DNA of 64,000 bases, taken from the NCBI GenBank assembly GCA_963847615.1, contig CAWKAN010000021.1:62001-126000 (forward strand), given 5' to 3'. Each line of letters opens with the position of its first letter. Positions within the stretch are counted from its first letter, which is position 1. The notes under the pieces were generated by a model. The model was not told where the DNA came from. It was given only the letters and a program-made list of their open reading frames with translations, and searched no databases. Shown here piece after piece: positions 60,701-64,000 of this stretch. Made by a program: the position numbers and the translations under genes. This stretch comes from Palsa-883 sp963847615. GTDB taxonomy: Bacteria; Pseudomonadota; Alphaproteobacteria; Acetobacterales; Acetobacteraceae.

Positions 60701-60709
60701 TACCAGCAG

Positions 60710-60964
60710 GTGACGTGGCGGCTCGCATTCCGCCCCAGCGCCCAGAGGGAGCTTGACGGGCTCGACCCGCCGATGCGCGGCCGCATCCAGCGCGCCCTTC
60801 TCCAGCTCGCCACAAACCCGCGCCAGTCCCCCAACGTCAAGGCCATGACCGACGGCAACTACCGCCTTCGTGTCGGGGACTGGCGGGTAGTCTATGCGAT
60901 TCGCGACGACATGCTGGTGGTTCTGGTGCTGCGCGTCGGGCACCGGCGAGAGGTGTACCGCTGA
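60710..60964 (+). CDS. RelE/ParE-family toxin
   Basis: An 84-residue toxin of the RelE/ParE family: WRLAFRPSAQRELDGLDPPMRGRIQRALLQLATNP and YRLRVGDWRVVYAIRDDMLVVLVLRVGHRREVYR with the basic residues (Arg, Lys) that cut mRNA on the ribosome in RelE, or are needed for gyrase binding in ParE. A GTG start is used, preceded by CAGCAGG. Adjacent to the Phd/YefM-type antitoxin. Confidence 0.88.
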   Translation: MTWRLAFRPSAQRELDGLDPPMRGRIQRALLQLATNPRQSPNVKAMTDGNYRLRVGDWRVVYAIRDDMLVVLVLRVGHRREVYR

Positions 60965-61210
60965 TCCCGCGGCTGGCCCGCGGGTCACGCGTCATCCCGG
61001 CCCGCTTGCCTGTCGGACAGTCTGGACCGCCGAAGACCGGGAAGGCGCGGTCGGAGGGTTCCAGACACCTGCTTGCCTGATCGGCGCTTCAGGTCCGGCT
61101 TGCTCATCCGCGTTGGTGCGAGGTTTCATTTTCGGTCTTTTCGGCCCCCTTGCGCCGTCCCGCCGCCAGGCGAAACTGCCGCCGTCACCCCCGACCGAAA
61201 GACCTTGCCG

Positions 61211-62494
61211 ATGGACGCCGCCCAGATCGCCGAAGCCGTCGCCGCCGAGCGCAACCGCGCCACCGCCCTGTTCGACGCGCTGCGCCGCGACGGGCTGGAC
61301 CAACCGGGCGTCACCCGCGACCCCTACGGCCCTGGCGAGCAGCGCGCCCACGCCACGGTGCGCGAGGCCGCGCGCGCCCTCGGCCTGGAGATCGCCGGCG
61401 ACGCCGCCGCCAACCTGTACATGACGCTGGCCGGACGCGACCGGGCGGCGAAAGCGATCGTCGTTGGCTCGCACCTGGACAGCGTGCCGCATGGCGGCAA
61501 TTTCGACGGCGCCGCCGGCGTGCTCGCCGGGCTGATCGCCGTCGCCGCGCTGCGCCGCCTCGGCCTCATGCTGGCCTGCGACCTGACGGTGATGGGCATC
61601 CGCGCCGAGGAGAGCATCTGGTTCCAGGTCTCCTACATCGGCAGCCGCGGCGCGCTCGGCATGCTGCCCGACGGCGCGCTGGACGTGCGCCGCATCGACA
61701 CCGGGCGCAGCCTCGCCGAGCACATCGCCGACTGCGGCGGCGACCCGGACGCGCTGCGCGCCGGCGCGCGTGCCCTCGACCCCGCCCGCCTGCGCGCCTA
61801 CCTGGAGCTGCACATCGAGCAGGCGCCCAGCCTGGTCGAGGCCGGCAAGCCGGTCGCCATCTGCACCGGCATCCCGGGCAATTTCCGTTACCCGGACGCA
61901 CGCATCGAGGGCAGCAACGACCATGTCGGCCTGCCCAGGCGATTCCGCCGCGACGCCGCCATGGCCGGCGCGGAATTCGCCATGGCGCTCGACCGTCTGT
62001 GGGAGGAGCACGACGCCAAGGGCATCCCGATGGCCTGCACGATCGGCCGCTTCCACACCGACCCGGCGCAGCACGGCATGACCATCGTGCCCGGAACGTT
62101 CCATTTCAGCCTCGACGTGCGCGCCTACGACGCGGCCGTGCTGGCCGATCTCGACGCGCGCGTCGATGCCATCATCGCCGGCATCGAGCAGCGCCGCGGC
62201 GTGCGTTTCCATTGCGGCCCCAAGGCGCGCGCCGCGGTCGGCCCGGTCGACCCGGCAATTCATCGGGCGCTTGGCGAAGGCGCCGCCGCGCTGGGCCTGC
62301 CGGTGCTCCAGCTTGGCAGCCCGGCCTCGCACGATGCCGCCGCCTTCGCCGCGGTCGGCGTGCCGATGGGCATGATCTTCGTGCGCAACGCGAACGGCAG
62401 CCACAACCCGCACGAGGCGATGACGATCGAGGATTTCCTGTCCGGCACCGCATTGTTGACCTGGTGGCTGGCGACGACCGCGCGCGCCGGGTGA
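61211..62494 (+). CDS. M20-family Zn-dependent hydrolase (N-carbamoyl-L-amino acid hydrolase/allantoate amidohydrolase type)
   Basis: 427 residues. Metal-binding residues visible: GSHLDSVPHGGNFDGAAGVLAGL with His and Asp, IRAEESIWF with the Glu, LELHIEQAPSLVEAG, and SHNPHEAMTI with the C-terminal His. The family hydrolyses N-carbamoyl-L-amino acids, ureidoglycolate or allantoate. No hydantoinase or allantoinase gene is near, so the exact substrate is open. It is followed by palindromic element D. Confidence 0.87.
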   Translation: MDAAQIAEAVAAERNRATALFDALRRDGLDQPGVTRDPYGPGEQRAHATVREAARALGLEIAGDAAANLYMTLAGRDRAAKAIVVGSHLDSVPHGGNFDGAAGVLAGLIAVAALRRLGLMLACDLTVMGIRAEESIWFQVSYIGSRGALGMLPDGALDVRRIDTGRSLAEHIADCGGDPDALRAGARALDPARLRAYLELHIEQAPSLVEAGKPVAICTGIPGNFRYPDARIEGSNDHVGLPRRFRRDAAMAGAEFAMALDRLWEEHDAKGIPMACTIGRFHTDPAQHGMTIVPGTFHFSLDVRAYDAAVLADLDARVDAIIAGIEQRRGVRFHCGPKARAAVGPVDPAIHRALGEGAAALGLPVLQLGSPASHDAAAFAAVGVPMGMIFVRNANGSHNPHEAMTIEDFLSGTALLTWWLATTARAG

Positions 62495-62497
62495 TTC

Positions 62498-62800
62498 GGG
62501 GGCAGGCGGCAAGGCTGGGGCTTCGCCCCGGACCCCACCAAGGGGCGCTGCCCCTTGGAACCCCGCCAAGGGCGAGCCCTTGGAACCCTTCACCGGGAGT
62601 GGGTGATGGGGAGGGGGCGTGTGGGCAGGGCGCTGGTGCCGGCCGTCATGACGGCCGGCACCAGCGCCCTGCCCACACGCCCCCTCCCCATCACCCACTC
62701 CCGGTCATGGAGTCCAGAGGCTCCGCCTCTGGTGGGGGTCCAGGGGGCAAAGCCCCCTGGTGGGGTCCGGGGCGAAGCCCCGGCCTTGCTGCCTGTCCCG
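62498..62800. repeat. Large palindromic element, copy D (opposite orientation)
   Basis: Hairpins that occupy the right half of copies A-C (AAGGGGCGCTGCCCCTT, AAGGGCGAGCCCTT) are on the left here, and CCAGAGGCTCCGCCTCTGG is on the right, so D is inverted. Outer arms CAGGCGGCAAGG and CCTTGCTGCCTG pair nearly completely. The shared arm is itself changed: GGGAGTGGGTGATGGGGAGG and its complement CCTCCCCATCACCCACTCCC. The centre, GGCCGTCATGACGGCC flanked by CTGGTGCC/GGCACCAG and GGGCAGGGCG/CGCCCTGCCC, is perfect. Both the arm and core changed in concert. Confidence 0.93.
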
Positions 62801-62873
62801 CGTCACTTGCGCGACCGCGCCGGCGTGAGCATTGTTGTCTCTAAACTGCGCCGATCGTAGCAAAACCATACGC

Positions 62874-63956
62874 ATGTCAGACCTTGACCGCGACCTGATG
62901 GCGACGCTTTTGCTGCCGCATCGCCGACGTTGGCTGCTGGGTGCGATCTACCTCGCCGCCGGCGCCGCCTTCGTGACCGATCTCCTCACCGACCTGCATT
63001 TCGCCTACGGACTGGCCTACATCCCGCTGGTCTGCACCGCGGCGTTCGCGCGCGATCCGCGCGTGGTCTGGACGCTCGCCGGCGTCACCTCGGCGATGGT
63101 CGTGATCGGGTTTTTCCTGCCGAACATCAACAGCGAGGTCGTTACTTCGGTGATCAACCGGGGCCTCACGCTGCTGGCGATCGCGACCACGGCGGTGCTG
63201 GTGCACCACGAGCGCGACGGGCGCGACCGGCTGATCGAGCAGCGCCAGCGCGCGCAGGCGGCGGAGCGGACGAAGGCGGAATTGCTGGCCAATCTCAGCC
63301 ATGAGTTGCGCACGCCGCTGAACGCCATCCTCGGCTTTTCCGACCTGCTGGCGGCGGATTGCCGGGCGGATCAGCAAAGCGCGCTGCGCCACATCACCGC
63401 CGGCGGCAAGCGCCTGCTGCGCACGCTGGAGAACCTCATCGAGCTGTCGCACATCGACGAGCGCCAGCTACAACCGCAGCAGATCGACCTGACGCGCATG
63501 CTGCGCCAGCTTGCCGACGCGGCGCAGCAGGAGGCCGCCGAGCAGCAGATCGCCCTCACCTTCGCCGGCGCGCCGGACCTGCTGGTCAGCGCGGATCCCG
63601 CGGCGCTACGCCTTATCCTCGACAACCTGATCGCCAATGCGATCAAGTTCACCAACGCCGGCGGCTGCGTCGAGTTGGTCGCCGCCGCGACGCCCGACGG
63701 CGTGACCGCCACCGTCCGCGACACCGGCATCGGCATGCCGCGCGAGGTATTGGACCAGCTCGGCGCGCCGTTCTTCCAGGGCGACAGCGGTGCCGCGCGG
63801 CGCTATGAGGGGATGGGCACCGGCCTGGCGCTCAGCATGCGGCTGGCCGGCTCGCTGGGCGCCAGCCTGGCGTTCGAGAGCACCCCCGGGCGGGGCACCA
63901 CTGTCCGGCTGCGCCTGCCGTCGTCGCTGCCACCGCCAGCGCCGGGCGCAGGGTAA
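62874..63956 (+). CDS. Membrane sensor histidine kinase
   Basis: 360 residues. Four short hydrophobic segments in 1-112 (LLGAIYLAAGAAFVTDLL, VWTLAGVTSAMVVIGFFLP and others) form a MASE-like membrane sensor, then a coiled coil, an H box LLANLSHELRTPLNAILGFSDLL with phospho-acceptor His143, an N box LILDNLIANAIKFT, G1 DTGIGMP and G2 GMGTGLALS. No response regulator starts in the last 44 bases, so the partner lies beyond the window or elsewhere. Confidence 0.9.
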   Translation: MSDLDRDLMATLLLPHRRRWLLGAIYLAAGAAFVTDLLTDLHFAYGLAYIPLVCTAAFARDPRVVWTLAGVTSAMVVIGFFLPNINSEVVTSVINRGLTLLAIATTAVLVHHERDGRDRLIEQRQRAQAAERTKAELLANLSHELRTPLNAILGFSDLLAADCRADQQSALRHITAGGKRLLRTLENLIELSHIDERQLQPQQIDLTRMLRQLADAAQQEAAEQQIALTFAGAPDLLVSADPAALRLILDNLIANAIKFTNAGGCVELVAAATPDGVTATVRDTGIGMPREVLDQLGAPFFQGDSGAARRYEGMGTGLALSMRLAGSLGASLAFESTPGRGTTVRLRLPSSLPPPAPGAG

Positions 63957-64000
63957 CCACCGGGCAACGTCGCGCGTAACTATAATGTAACGATATCGTC

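Overview
The window is a GC-rich (about 70% by eye) alphaproteobacterial chromosome segment. The block rsh-acpS-lepB-rnc-era, a cysD-cysNC pair, CtrA-clade style genes (ialB-like, rlmN, GC-rich TPR proteins) and REP-like hairpins suggest Rhodospirillales, probably Acetobacteraceae. No rRNA, tRNA, CRISPR array or prophage was found.

Layout. 1-4779: housekeeping block (3' part of the (p)ppGpp synthetase/hydrolase, acpS, lepB, rnc, era). 5010-8068: two overlapping TPR genes on the minus strand. 8655-10245: a GYD-domain gene and a GNAT gene. 10599-13923: sulfate activation (cysD, cysNC fusion) and a UDG-like gene. 14465-19509: complete branched-chain 2-oxoacid dehydrogenase operon (E1a, E1b, E2, E3). 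20708-24229: an SDR / GMC oxidoreductase / MFS operon. 24421-31601: glucoamylase, a CLC chloride transporter, DenD-like dehydrogenase and diaminopropionate ammonia-lyase. 31852-34462: nitroreductase, flavin reductase and two envelope proteins, with two perfect FNR/FixK-type boxes. 34550-41753: methyltransferase, SpoU, IalB, RlmN, ferredoxin-reductase-like flavoprotein and gamma-glutamyltransferase. 41785-47524: exonuclease, CcdAB-like toxin-antitoxin, deacetylase, amidase, a 178-bp tandem array and an LLM oxidoreductase. 47824-53399: a cytochrome c gene and a MetE-like gene separated by a 3.7-kb inserted island (group II intron, TauE exporter, decayed transposase) that is bracketed by a 322-bp direct duplication. 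53527-57756: unknown 516-aa protein, N-formylglutamate amidohydrolase-like protein and an amidase with an AtzG/GatC-like small subunit. 58199-63956: YifB ATPase, a Phd/RelE-type module, an M20 amidohydrolase and a histidine kinase.

The most unusual structure is a family of roughly 290-bp intergenic palindromic elements (26808, 39824, 57876, 62498, plus fragments at 10437 and 13923). Outer arms and side hairpins are shared between copies, but each copy has its own central sequence, which is nonetheless a perfect or nearly perfect palindrome; changes on one arm are matched on the other. A second family of small REP-like hairpins (GTAGGGCGGA type) supplies stop codons to two genes.

A third theme is broken reading frames. 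Several otherwise well conserved genes carry one-base insertions (methyltransferase twice, gamma-glutamyltransferase, CcdB, glycine-zipper lipoprotein) and a GYD gene carries a compensated pair. This is either real decay or an indel problem in the assembly, and should be resolved before those genes are called pseudogenes.
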